This document shows positions 52,614-62,500 of a stretch of DNA of 64,000 nt, in pieces. Made by a program: the position numbers and the translations under genes. The notes beneath the pieces were generated by a model, which did no database searches, was not told where the DNA came from, and saw only the letters and a program-made list of their open reading frames with translations. The stretch lies in the NCBI RefSeq assembly GCF_023502395.1, contig NZ_JAMFMB010000013.1:55873-119872 (forward strand). The letters are read 5' to 3'. Positions within the stretch are counted from its first letter, which is position 1, and the number at the start of each line of letters is the position of its first letter. Source of the DNA: Ruegeria spongiae. GTDB taxonomy: Bacteria > Pseudomonadota > Alphaproteobacteria > Rhodobacterales > Rhodobacteraceae.

Positions 52614-53078
52614 TCAAATCTGGAGATCGAGCCTTGGCTTCCAGAACGGTCTGAACAATTCGATCTTGGGACAGCGGTTCATGACGACTTTCAGCCCGGC
52701 CTCTTCGGCCATTGCTGCGGCGCGGTCGTCATAAACGCCGATCTGGCCCCAAAGCACTTTGGCGCCTATGGCGATGGCCTGTTCCGCGAACCCGTAAAAC
52801 TCCTCTTTCGGGCGAAAAACCTCGACCATGTCGACGGGTCGGTCGATGTCCTCGAGCGCATGATAGACCTTGATGCCGCGAATATCGGTGAGTTTCGGGT
52901 TCGGATTGACCGGGATCATGTCGTATCCGGTTTCGTGCAACACCCGCAGCACGCCATAGCTGAATTTGGTCTTGTCGGCGCTGGCGCCCACCATGGCGAT
53001 GGTTTTGACCGATTTCAGGATGTCGGCCAGATAGGCCGGGTCATAGTCATAGAGATCGTCCAATGCGGTGGCGGGCAT
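52614..53078 (-). CDS. CoA-binding domain protein (YccU family)
   Basis: This 154 aa protein is a single Rossmann-type CoA-binding domain with the TIAMVGASADKTKFSYGVLR nucleotide loop and the VLWGQIGVYDDRAAAMAE segment. The NRCPKIE end is typical of the family, whose biochemical role is unclear (persulfide or CoA sensing has been proposed for relatives). It starts three bases after the ferredoxin stop and is third in the methanethiol oxidase operon. Confidence 0.88.
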   Translation of the reverse strand: MPATALDDLYDYDPAYLADILKSVKTIAMVGASADKTKFSYGVLRVLHETGYDMIPVNPNPKLTDIRGIKVYHALEDIDRPVDMVEVFRPKEEFYGFAEQAIAIGAKVLWGQIGVYDDRAAAMAEEAGLKVVMNRCPKIELFRPFWKPRLDLQI

Positions 53079-53081
53079 GGT

Positions 53082-53447
53082 TCAATGTTCCTCCGGTGTG
53101 GCAATATCCGCTTTCAGCTCGTGCGGCTTCAGGGGATCGAGGAAAGGGTTGCGATACAGCTTGTCGTGGCATTCGACGCCGATCTCAAGCGTGATGTCGG
53201 TGACGGGCCGCGCAACGCACAGAATGACATAGCCGTCATTGACCTGACGGTTGTTGAGCGCCACCTGCCGCCGCTGATCCACCTGTCCTGCGGTCAGCTT
53301 CGCCGCACAGGTGATGCAGCCGCCGTATTTGCAGCCATAAGGCAGATCGATGCCGTGGTCGCGCAGCGCCTCCAGCAGGGGGCGGCGGGCATCAACCTCA
53401 TAGCTGGCGTTGTTGCGGTTGGCCAAAGTTACAACACGGGTGGTCAT
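53082..53447 (-). CDS. 2Fe-2S ferredoxin (plant/vertebrate type)
   Basis: This 121 aa electron carrier has cluster ligands Cys39, Cys44, Cys47 (YGCKYGGCITCAAK) and Cys77 (VILCVARP), the C-x4-C-x2-C...C pattern. The ATGA overlap with the oxidase gene and short spacing to the next gene place it firmly in the operon. About 30 residues after the domain have no known motif. It may accept or donate electrons for the oxidase or for the lost molybdoenzyme. Confidence 0.92.
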   Translation of the reverse strand: MTTRVVTLANRNNASYEVDARRPLLEALRDHGIDLPYGCKYGGCITCAAKLTAGQVDQRRQVALNNRQVNDGYVILCVARPVTDITLEIGVECHDKLYRNPFLDPLKPHELKADIATPEEH

Positions 53448-54805
53448 AGCCAGATATCGCTTGTGCAGTCTCCACCGGGATAGCGCGCCTCGTGGCAGCG
53501 GCTTGGCCCGTTCGGTTCCTTGCCAAAATCGACGATGAAATCGGGATTGAGCGTCATGCCGCCGTTCTCGGGATCGCAGTCGATCATCACCATGACCCCG
53601 CCGCGTTCGCGAATTTCAGGATAGAACTGGTTGTCCCAGGTGGAAAACAGCGAGGTTGTGACATAGAGCCGCCGGCCGTCGAGCGAAAGCTGGAACATCT
53701 GTGGCCCACCGGCGATGGTCACGCCATTGACCACCGGAGCACGTCCCAGAAGCCCGCCCATCCAGACCTGTCCTGTCAGAACCGGATTGTGCGGATCACT
53801 GATGTCATACTGGCGCATGTCGCCATGAAGCCAGTTATTGAGATAGAGGTATTTGTCATCCATCGACACCAGGATCGCCGACATCACGCCAGGGACAGGG
53901 ATCGGCCAATCGGGATGCGGCTCGTTTTCCACGTCGATAATCTTCTCCCACTGCCATTTGTCCGCACCGTCCTTCCACCAATGAATGACGTTGGAACTGA
54001 GCGCCGCGCCGCAGAACCCATGCGTGCTGTCGGGGTCATGATGAAACTTGACCTCAAGTGGGATGAGGCCATCCTCGCCCAGATACATGCTTTCAATCGG
54101 TTCGCGTTTCTCGAAATCCCAGAAATGCAATTCGCGCCCGTATTTCAGATGGCCAACCTCTTCCAGATCAAACCCCGGCATGAAGGTGTTGGGGGCCGCC
54201 CATTCGGAACTGACCATGACGTTGTGGCGCGGCTGGTACCAGAAGTCATAACCGAATTTGATCGCACCCATCGAGTTTTCCCAACGCCCGACGATCTCGA
54301 AATCCTTGTTCAGATGAAGATAGCCGCCCGGTGCCTCGCCTTTGGCGTCGCCGAGAAACGAGATGATGATTTCGGATCCCAGGCAATGCACCGTATGCGG
54401 GCCGCTGAGATCGGCCTTGGCCCTGATCTCTGCCCCGTCGATTACCTTGTGCAGGCGCGGGGCACGTGGGTCGGAGGCGGTATCCACGATATGCAGGTTG
54501 TTTGACCGCACACCCGGCAGGATCAGGTATTTGCGGGACATGGACCCGTCATCGAAACAGGACGAACAGGCGTTCCACCCCATATGATGCAACTCGTCGC
54601 CGATGCCCGGCATCTCGAGCCGATGGATCACCTGGCTGTATGTCGGGCTTTCCGGGTCCACATCCACGGTCGCCAGGTAATCCGGCTTTTGAATGCCTGT
54701 CCCGGTGTAGATCGCGATCGTGTAGAGCAGCTTTTCTCGCGGCGCTCTGATCGCTTCTGCCGGCGACGCATATCCCGGTCCGCAGCAGTCCGATGTCATG
54801 GCCAT
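53444..54805 (-). CDS. mtoX: Methanethiol oxidase (selenium-binding protein SBP56 family)
   Basis: This 453 aa beta-propeller protein is of the SBP56 family, whose bacterial members oxidise methanethiol to formaldehyde, H2S and H2O2. Conserved stretches include SDCCGPGYASP at the N-terminus, ELHHMGWNACSSC, CLGSEIIISFLGD and HGDMRQYDISDP. No signal peptide is obvious at the start, as in several homologues. It is the first gene of a minus-strand operon with a ferredoxin, a CoA-binding protein and two broken genes. Methanethiol is the product of DMSP demethylation, so the operon fits a marine sulfur lifestyle. Confidence 0.92.
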   Translation of the reverse strand: MAMTSDCCGPGYASPAEAIRAPREKLLYTIAIYTGTGIQKPDYLATVDVDPESPTYSQVIHRLEMPGIGDELHHMGWNACSSCFDDGSMSRKYLILPGVRSNNLHIVDTASDPRAPRLHKVIDGAEIRAKADLSGPHTVHCLGSEIIISFLGDAKGEAPGGYLHLNKDFEIVGRWENSMGAIKFGYDFWYQPRHNVMVSSEWAAPNTFMPGFDLEEVGHLKYGRELHFWDFEKREPIESMYLGEDGLIPLEVKFHHDPDSTHGFCGAALSSNVIHWWKDGADKWQWEKIIDVENEPHPDWPIPVPGVMSAILVSMDDKYLYLNNWLHGDMRQYDISDPHNPVLTGQVWMGGLLGRAPVVNGVTIAGGPQMFQLSLDGRRLYVTTSLFSTWDNQFYPEIRERGGVMVMIDCDPENGGMTLNPDFIVDFGKEPNGPSRCHEARYPGGDCTSDIWL

Positions 54806-55062
54806 CTCCTTCTTTGGGTCACAAGGTCATCTGTGAGCTCGGCAATGACCAATCCAATTTGTTTGTCTGCCCATCCAATTTCCTATGCGTTGCCCTACGG
54901 GTCAACGATTTTGACATTCAGCCGGGTGGCATGGCCAGCCTCGCTCAGGAGTTGATCCAGCATCGTCACCTCGCCGGGCGCGCGCAGCCGCTCCAAACCG
55001 ATCTTTGATTTCTGCCCGATCAGCCGTACCCTGAGTAATATGAGGTTAACCGGGGGTCTCAG

Positions 55063-56112
55063 ATGGCATTCAAGCTGGTTTCCTGCGACGGAGGGGGGAT
55101 CAGGGGATATCTGACGTGTTTGATCCTTCAGAGCCTTCAGGAAGAAACCCGTTTTCTGGATCGGGCAGACGGCTTTGCCGGCACCTCGACCGGTGGGTTG
55201 ATTGCGGTGTCGTTGGCGGACGGAAGGTCTCAGGGCAAGGACATGTCCAGCCTGCTTGATGACCTGCTTACGGTATATCGCGACGACGCAGAGATGATAT
55301 TCCGCGAGAACGACCGCACGCTGGCTGGCAAGGTGTTCGATCAAATTCTGAAAAGATGCGGATGGAGCGGCGGACCCGGCATCACGGCGGCGCAATTTTC
55401 GGCGGATGGTCTTTTGGAGACCGGAGAACGGCTTGTTGGCGACCGAACCATCGGGTCTATATCCAAGGATCTTGTGTTGGCGGTGACGACTGTCTGTTTG
55501 CATCTGAGCGAGCGGGTCGGCTGGGCCCCCTTTACCCTGACAAATCATAACACCGGCACCGGGCCCTGGCTGGACATGCATACGGTCAAGCTGGTCGATA
55601 TCGCCATGGCGACCTCTGCGGCACCAACCTATTTCCCACCGCATCGCATCACGGCAGGGGGTGTTGATTATGGGTATTTCGCGGACGGAGGCATGTTTGC
55701 AAACAATCCGGTCTTGAACGGAATCAATGTGGCGATTGCTGCGAAACGGGCAGAAAGTCTGGAGGACATCGAAGCCGTATCAATAGGAACGGGGCAACAA
55801 CCAATCGAGGTCTCAGAGTCCACTTTCAAAAGGCCCGAAGATTGGGGGATGCTCAAATGGTTTGGCGTTACCTCCGACATGCCAACCGGTGCGCTGCTTG
55901 ATCTGGGTCTGACAACATCAGCCGAAAACCAGTACTGGATCGCGCATCTGGTTCTGAAAGAGCGGCTCGCGCGCCTGAACCCGCCACTCTCAAAGGTCGT
56001 TGGTCTGGCGACTGTTGAGCCAGAGAGTTTCACCCTGATGGAGGAGGCATTTCAAACTTGCAAAGAGAGTGCGCAATGGGCGCATACGGTGACCATGCTT
56101 AAGAATTGGTAA
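55063..56112 (+). CDS. Patatin-like phospholipase
   Basis: This 349 aa lipid acyl hydrolase has the oxyanion motif DGGGIRGY (residues 9-16), nucleophile Ser42 in GTSTGG and catalytic Asp208 in DGGMFANNP, giving the Ser-Asp dyad. Sequence and length resemble CapV-like and other patatins. No cyclic-nucleotide synthase of the CBASS type is adjacent, so a defence role is not indicated. GTTAACCGGGGG lies upstream. It is divergent from the methanethiol oxidase, with 257 bases between, and stands alone on its strand. Confidence 0.9.
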   Translation: MAFKLVSCDGGGIRGYLTCLILQSLQEETRFLDRADGFAGTSTGGLIAVSLADGRSQGKDMSSLLDDLLTVYRDDAEMIFRENDRTLAGKVFDQILKRCGWSGGPGITAAQFSADGLLETGERLVGDRTIGSISKDLVLAVTTVCLHLSERVGWAPFTLTNHNTGTGPWLDMHTVKLVDIAMATSAAPTYFPPHRITAGGVDYGYFADGGMFANNPVLNGINVAIAAKRAESLEDIEAVSIGTGQQPIEVSESTFKRPEDWGMLKWFGVTSDMPTGALLDLGLTTSAENQYWIAHLVLKERLARLNPPLSKVVGLATVEPESFTLMEEAFQTCKESAQWAHTVTMLKNW

Positions 56113-56386
56113 CGTTCGCTGAACGTTGCAATGGCGAGCGAAACGAGGTCGCCGGGACAAATCCAGATCTTTTCGAACGGGTGTTTTCACTCGGAGTGCC
56201 AACGGATTTCACCAGACAACGCGCGTTGAGCCGGACAGGTTCTTGTTAATATATTCTTGACACAGTTTGGCGGCGGGTCGCAGTCTGTTGGCGAGGGGTT
56301 TGCATTCTCGCGGACATGGTCGCGCGACATGCGTTTTGCAAAGTATCTGTTTTTTCTAATCTTTTTCTGGCACGCTGGGGATATTG

Positions 56387-57412
56387 ATGGACGATCCTAA
56401 ACTTGTTGAAGACATTGTTCATGCGCTTGATATCGAAGGCGGCAGTACCGAGCGACGACCGGTCCACACAATTGGTGTTGGTGCCACTGGTGTTTTTGAG
56501 GCGTCGCCGGTTGCGAAGAATTACTGTACCGCCGCGCATTTTCAGCCATCCAAAAAGCCGCTGGATGTGGCTGTTCGGTTTTCCAACGGCATGGGTCTGG
56601 TTGAAGAGCATGATGGCTGGTCGGATGTTCGCGGCATGGCAGTGCGGTTCAAGCTGAGCGATGACAGGGCCACCGATCTCATTTCAATGACGCTGCCGGT
56701 GTTTTTTGCACCGACACCCGATACTTTTTTGCAGTTTGCGCTCGCGGCGCGCCCAAAGGAATGCCATCGCGAAACCCCTTGGCAAAAGATTTGCGATTTC
56801 CTCAAGCTGCAATTGCCGATGCCCGACCCTTATCCGGGACAGGAAACGCGCCCCAACGAAGGGGCCACAGAATTTGCCGACAAACATGCCTATGCCCAGC
56901 CAGCGGTCCTCCAGGCATCGATTATCGGGGCGCCGGTGAGCTATGTTCGGGCGTCCTACCACGCTGTTCACACTTTTATCGTGACCGCACCGGATGGCAC
57001 CGACCGCTGGGTTCGGTTCAACTGGCAGCCAATAGCCGGCGTCCTCAACACAAACCCGCTGGAACCACCAGTGGACATCTACCTGAAGGAAGATCTTGAG
57101 AAACGGCTTGCAGCCGGCATCGAGCGGTTTTCGCTTATGATGACCATTGGTGAAACAGGCGATGACTTCGACGATCCGACGAAACAATGGCCGCCGCATC
57201 GCAAGCGGGTGATGATGGGCCTTCTGACGCTCAAGGAGGTGCCTGAGGATCAGCAGACACATTGCGAGGATCTGAGCTTCAACCCGTGGCTCCTGACCGA
57301 TGGCATAAGAGCGTCCGAAGATCCCGTGCTGAAGATCCGCAAGCAAGTCTATGAATTTTCAAGCAACCGGCGAGGGGGCATTCCTTGCCCGTTCAGCCGG
57401 ACGGAGGGCTAG
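56387..57412 (+). CDS. Catalase-related small haem protein (SrpA-like)
   Basis: This 341 aa protein is shorter than true catalases (about 480). It keeps the core: His27 (VHTIGVGATGVFE), the VAVRFSNGMG segment with the distal Asn region, and WSDVRGMAVRFK. Near the C-terminus, KIRKQVYEFSSNRR supplies a Tyr candidate for the proximal haem ligand. Such short forms act as organic peroxide-dependent peroxidases or weak catalases. ATG 56387 is preferred over a TTG directly before. It starts an operon with an unknown protein and a DyP peroxidase. Confidence 0.85.
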   Translation: MDDPKLVEDIVHALDIEGGSTERRPVHTIGVGATGVFEASPVAKNYCTAAHFQPSKKPLDVAVRFSNGMGLVEEHDGWSDVRGMAVRFKLSDDRATDLISMTLPVFFAPTPDTFLQFALAARPKECHRETPWQKICDFLKLQLPMPDPYPGQETRPNEGATEFADKHAYAQPAVLQASIIGAPVSYVRASYHAVHTFIVTAPDGTDRWVRFNWQPIAGVLNTNPLEPPVDIYLKEDLEKRLAAGIERFSLMMTIGETGDDFDDPTKQWPPHRKRVMMGLLTLKEVPEDQQTHCEDLSFNPWLLTDGIRASEDPVLKIRKQVYEFSSNRRGGIPCPFSRTEG

Positions 57413-57415
57413 AGC

Positions 57416-58132
57416 ATGAGTGATGATGGCGGATGGCTCAACAGATACATAAACAGCCTGCCCGAACGGGGCTGGTTCCAGTTTCTGTCCAAATATGTGG
57501 TGGTTCCCTACTGGGTCTGGCGTGATCCCAAACCGAAATTGCCGGGGGGGCCGCGGCCGTCGTCGCAGCCCAGTGACAATGTGCAGCGCATGATGAACCT
57601 CTTGATGCCCCTCAAAGATACATCGCCCATAGGTCGCGCCAAGGCGGTTATGGCGCTTGCGCAAAACGTGGATGAGATTTTCTCGGGTCTCGACAATGTC
57701 GGGACGGTCCATTCGGCGCGGTTTCTGCTGGTCGAAGACTATGTCTGCATGATCTCGGTCTATGATGGGGATTTCAGCAATTACATCCGTGATTTCATCG
57801 CGACCATCGGCAGTGTTTTTGACGATCTCATGCATCTGGTAGAGGGGGGAGAGGCGCTTTACCCCTGCGAAGATCACGTCGAGGAATTCATCGACTGGGT
57901 CAAGGCGCATGATCTGTTTCAGGCCCCCGATTACGCGATCAATTTGTTTCATGTGCAGGATGCACAAGCGGATCGACCAGCTGACGCGCCCCCTCATGAA
58001 CTCATGTCGCTGCCGCGCGAATTGATCCTGCAGCTCCATAGCAATCGCAATATTTCACTGGGCGGCGGTTATCGCGGCTATCCCGGGTTTTCGGCCGCGC
58101 AGGTGCGCGACAAGTTGGGAGTGGGCTGGTGA
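57416..58132 (+). CDS. Unknown protein between catalase-like and DyP peroxidase genes
   Basis: This 238 aa protein has no signal peptide. The centre (TVHSARFLLVEDYVCMISVYDGDFSNYIRDF, quoted only as HSARFLLVED and YDGDFSNYIRDF) recalls segments of proteins related to the DyP/chlorite-dismutase ferredoxin-like fold, where HxARW...YDGxxxxYLxDF occurs. That link is tentative. GGAGGG precedes the ATG, three bases after the catalase stop, and its end overlaps the DyP start as GTGA. The arrangement makes a dedicated partner of the two haem enzymes likely. Confidence 0.75.
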   Translation: MSDDGGWLNRYINSLPERGWFQFLSKYVVVPYWVWRDPKPKLPGGPRPSSQPSDNVQRMMNLLMPLKDTSPIGRAKAVMALAQNVDEIFSGLDNVGTVHSARFLLVEDYVCMISVYDGDFSNYIRDFIATIGSVFDDLMHLVEGGEALYPCEDHVEEFIDWVKAHDLFQAPDYAINLFHVQDAQADRPADAPPHELMSLPRELILQLHSNRNISLGGGYRGYPGFSAAQVRDKLGVGW

Positions 58133-59526
58133 GTGCTGCATTTGATCCCGAAGAACTGCAGGGCAACATCCTGCGTGGTTATCGCAACAATCTGGTGCGC
58201 TACATTGTTCTCGAAGTCTCTGACCGGGCAAAGGCACGGCAGTTTCTGGCGGCGTCCGCCGATGGCACCAGCAGCGAGATTCCGGCAATAACACGTTCGG
58301 CGAATTGGAAGGAAAAGCCCAAGGTCTGCTTCAATATCGGCGTGACATTTGAAGGCCTGCGCGCGCTGGGGACTACCAACCGTGATCTTGACAGCTTTCC
58401 GTTGGAATACGCCGAAGGCATGGCAAAGCGCGCGATCAAACTCGGCGACGTCGATGAAAGCGCGCCCGGGCAATGGCCCGCACCCTTCGATGAGCCTGGC
58501 CGGATACACATCATTGCGTCGGTTTATGCAGACGAGGAACACTACCTTGATCAGGCCGAGGCGCAGGTGGCAAAGGCGTTCACCGTTCTGGGCGTGCGAA
58601 ACGGGCGCAACCTGCCCGACAGCAAGGTGTTTTTTGGCTATGTTGACAGCATCTCGCAGCCCAGGTTCCGCCATGTCTTCGATCCCGCGCAGGTCAAGGT
58701 GGATGAACCCAAAGATCCACTGGGAACGGTCTTGCTGGGACACCCGACGCATTTCGAGGGGATGTTGTTCAGTATTCCTCAACCTGATGTTCTGGGCCGC
58801 AACGGGGCCTTCAATGCCTTCCGTGTGTTGCAGCAGGATGCGAAGGGATTTGAGGATTACCTCGACAAGGCGGCCACGGAATTGCTTGATCATCCCAAGG
58901 GTGACCTCCTGCTGGCGCCCGAAGATGAAAAGCGTGTCGGAGAGGATCTGGATCGCCATGGCGCGTTGCGCGAGGTCGTTGCCGCGCAGATGTGCGGTCG
59001 CTGGCGCAACGGGGTCCCCTACGAACTGTCCCCCGATGCGCAATGGCCTGCGGATGCGGTTTCGCTGACCAATTATAGTTATACCCGCGCGTCTCGCTGC
59101 CCGGCCGGCGCTCATATGCGTCGGGTCAATCCGCGAGGCGGTCCCATCGTTCAGCGCGTCGCCAATTATTCAAGGAGGCTGGTGCGTCGGGGCATGTCAT
59201 ATGGCCCCGATTTCGACCCTGCAAACCGGGACAGTGCAGAGCGCGGCTTGCTGGGGAATTTCATCGGCGCGAATTACGGCGCGCAATTTGAAGCGGTTGT
59301 TTGCGATTGGCTGAACTTCGGGTTGCAGGATCCCGAAATCACCGGCACGAACGATCCTTTGCTCGGGGCCAATGTGCCTGAAACAAGCGCGTTCGAACTG
59401 ACGCTGAAAGACGGCGGTCGCATTCGGCTGAACGGTTTCCCACGTTTCGTCAAAACGCGTGGCGGTGCCTATACCTTTCTTCCGAGCCTTCCGGCGATCC
59501 GGTACCTGTCGCAACTTTCGGATTAG
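58129..59526 (+). CDS. DyP-type haem peroxidase
   Basis: This 465 aa peroxidase has the DyP motif GxxD as GYVDS (catalytic Asp173; the last Gly of GxxDG is Ser174) followed by ISQPRF. The proximal haem ligand is His329 in CPAGAHMRRVNPRG. No Tat signal is present, so it is probably cytoplasmic. The GTG start at 58129 overlaps the preceding stop. The length is typical of the longer DyP classes (C/D). Its stop codon overlaps that of the convergent cyclase gene. Confidence 0.9.
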   Translation: MSAAFDPEELQGNILRGYRNNLVRYIVLEVSDRAKARQFLAASADGTSSEIPAITRSANWKEKPKVCFNIGVTFEGLRALGTTNRDLDSFPLEYAEGMAKRAIKLGDVDESAPGQWPAPFDEPGRIHIIASVYADEEHYLDQAEAQVAKAFTVLGVRNGRNLPDSKVFFGYVDSISQPRFRHVFDPAQVKVDEPKDPLGTVLLGHPTHFEGMLFSIPQPDVLGRNGAFNAFRVLQQDAKGFEDYLDKAATELLDHPKGDLLLAPEDEKRVGEDLDRHGALREVVAAQMCGRWRNGVPYELSPDAQWPADAVSLTNYSYTRASRCPAGAHMRRVNPRGGPIVQRVANYSRRLVRRGMSYGPDFDPANRDSAERGLLGNFIGANYGAQFEAVVCDWLNFGLQDPEITGTNDPLLGANVPETSAFELTLKDGGRIRLNGFPRFVKTRGGAYTFLPSLPAIRYLSQLSD

Positions 59527-62500
59527 GTTGAAGGGGTTGGTCCCGCCCAGGCGTCCAGCTCTTCCAGGGCGCCCTCAATTCTCGTGAGCATGGGCGATGT
59601 TCCTGTCGGTTCTATCAGGCGATGGGCGGTCATCAGATGCCCAACCGCCTGCTCATTCTTTTTCTTGAGCTTGTACAGAAGGCCAAGGATCATCTCTCCC
59701 CGGGCGAAATAGTGCCCGTCAGGGTCGAATTGCGTATTCTTGCGCACTTTCTCAATCAGCGAGATAATCCGTTTTTTGCCAAACAGCATGACGCCCGCGA
59801 GCGATCCGAAATTGCGCATCAAGACACCAAACGAGGCATCACCCTCACCCGTCAGAATCTGCAGATACACTTCGCTGAGAAACAGGCGGTTCCAGTCCGC
59901 CGCGATCTGCGCGCCCTCGGATTCGCGACGTTCGATGGTCGCCTTTATCTGTTGCAGACCCTCGCTCACGCGGCCTTCCATTGCCAGAGCGACACCAAGC
60001 ATTGTCTGGGGAACACCAGCGAAGAGAAGCCAGCCATTGGTTTCACACATATCGACGTAGCTTTGCACGGCCTCGCGGGCGCCGGGTCGCTCAAGCGGAA
60101 CAAGCGCGGCCACTCTGGAGGATTCTGCAATGGCCATCTCAAACTCGGCGCGTGAAAGCCGGTGCGCTTCTTCGGACAATTCAAGCGCGGTCTGGTGGTC
60201 GTCGGTGACGACCGCGATAAGCGCTTTCATGGCGGTTCCATATCCAAGCGCGCGCGGATCATTGTTCTTTTCGCCATCCGCCACCATACGCGCTGCAGTT
60301 TCTCGGGCCTTGATGACCCGGCCACGCGTCAACTCGTTCCACCCCAGCGTCGCGAAAAAGAAGTTTTGCAGATAGGCGTCGTCGAACTTGGTCAATGCAG
60401 CTTCGACTTCGGCTGTCTTGGCTGCGAACTCGGCGTTGGACAGCGGTGCGCAATAGATCCCGACCGACAGTTCATTGACCATCGCGTAGGCAATAGATTT
60501 CGGATCTCCGACGCGCTTCGCCATCTCGGTAAGGTCCCGTTGCACACCGAGCGCTTCAAGAAACCGGCTGTTGCAGACAAGACAGGACACATAATGATGC
60601 AAGTACAGAACGTGGTCGCTGTTGTCGCCGATCTCGTTCAGGATCGGCCTGACCCGCGGGGCCAGTTCAATCATGGTCATGACGTCCAGAGAGATGTTTG
60701 AACACAGCGCATAATTGGCCAGAAAATTGGCAAAAGCCTCGTCGCTGGCGCAAGTCGGGTCCTGTTCATATAACACCAGAGCATCGGCGAAATATTGGTT
60801 TGCCTGATCATGTGAAAACACGCCAAGGCTCTTGGCCCCGGCAAGCGCGCTGTATTCAAAGGCCAGATCGGTGCGCGGTGTCTGCATGTAGTGATGGGCG
60901 AGTGTCTCGGCTGCTTCGGGAAGCCGGTTGGCGTTGCGTATCTCCAACGCTGCAGCGATTGCGAGATGCAGCTCAGATCGCCGGTTCGCAACCAGACTTC
61001 TGTAAACAGTGTCGCGCAGCAAGACGTGCTTGAACATGTAGTCAGAAGAATCGGGCTTGCGAAACACGATATCAAGCGCCTGCAGCCGTTGCAGCGCCGC
61101 GCCGGTTTCGTCGGCCTGTTCGGCAACCATCGACAGAAGCCCTGGATCGAACTCTCGGCCAATGGCGGCGGCAGCCTGCAAAAGCGCGCGATCCTGTGGC
61201 TGAAGCTGCTCGATGCGCGCAGAGAGAAGGCTTTGCATACTTGCCGGCAATTCATCATCGTCAAGCTGGTTCTCATAAACCGCCTGACCCTGTTCCACCC
61301 GCAGCGTGCCCTTCTCGGTCAGAAAGCTCAGGATCTCTTCACCAAAAAGCGGGTTACCACCCGAGCGTTCGACCACCTCTTTGATCAACGCATCCGGCAG
61401 AGAGTCAATCTTCAGTCGGGATTGAACAAGATGATGGATATCTCCTTCGGTCAATGGCTTGAGCTTCAGGGTCGAAACCGATGGGTTGTCTTTCCATCCC
61501 GGAGTGTATTCTGGACGATGGGTGTTCAGGATCAGCAAATTATCCAGTTCGCCGATCTCAACCAGTTTGGACATCATCGTTTCCGATGCGCCGTCAATCC
61601 AATGGGTATCTTCGACCAAAAGCACAACCCGCCCCAATTGGCATTGCGCCTTCAGAAGTGCAGGCAGCAGATCGCGTGTTCGCAAACCGATCAACACACC
61701 GTCGAGACCATCCAGCGTCCCTTCAGGCGGTTTCAGCCCCAGCAGGTTCATCAAAAGTCCGAGATTTTCGGGCGTATCCTGCCCGGCACGCTGCAGCCCC
61801 TCCTGCAACTTCGACGCAATCTCGGCCGGGTCGTCATCTTGATTGATGCCAAACGAGCTGCGCACAACCTCAAGAAATGGAAAGAACGGCACCTGTTGAC
61901 CGTCTGTGGTGCAATGCCCTGTCAGAATGACGGTTTCTTCAGCCTTCGCCCGGTCCAGAAACTCGTAGACGAGGCGTGTTTTGCCGAGCCCCGGTTCGGC
62001 AACAAGATCGACCACCCGCATTCCGTCGCGCGTCTGGTCCAGCGCCCCTGAAAGTGAGGATAATTCGAGGTCGCGTCCCACATACGGGCTTAGACCGCGC
62101 GCGCGCGACGCATCAAAGCGCGTGGCACCTTCGCGGATCGACTGCACCTGCCATAGCTTTTGCTGCTTGGCCACGCCTTTGATCTGATGCTCGCCCTCAA
62201 AGCTCAGATCGACCAGCCATTCGACAAGCCTTCGCGTGGTGTCGCAGATCAGGCAGCCGCCTTCGGGCGCCAGCGACTGAATGCGGGCCGCGAGATTGAC
62301 GCTGTTGCCGACTGCCGTCATTTGCCCGTCTGCGCCTTCAACCGCAGCCATGACCACGGAACCAGAGCTGACGCCAACGCGCATGATCGGCCGCACACCG
62401 AACCGGTCCTCGATACCATCCCCAGAGGCGGTGAACAGAGCCTGGATCGCCATGGCTGCCTTGCAGGCTCTTAACCCGGCATCTTCCAACGCATCGGGAA

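Noticed and set aside
54895..55062. Minus-strand frame ending HATRLNVKIVDP between mtoX and the patatin gene
   Set aside because: It continues into the antisense of the patatin gene and has no own start; a regulator remnant is possible but unsupported.
55063..56112. Patatin as a CBASS-type antiphage effector
   Set aside because: No cGAS/DncV-like nucleotidyltransferase, HORMA, TRIP13 or ubiquitin-like gene is adjacent; the cyclase-like protein at 59523-62735 is class III and separated by another operon.
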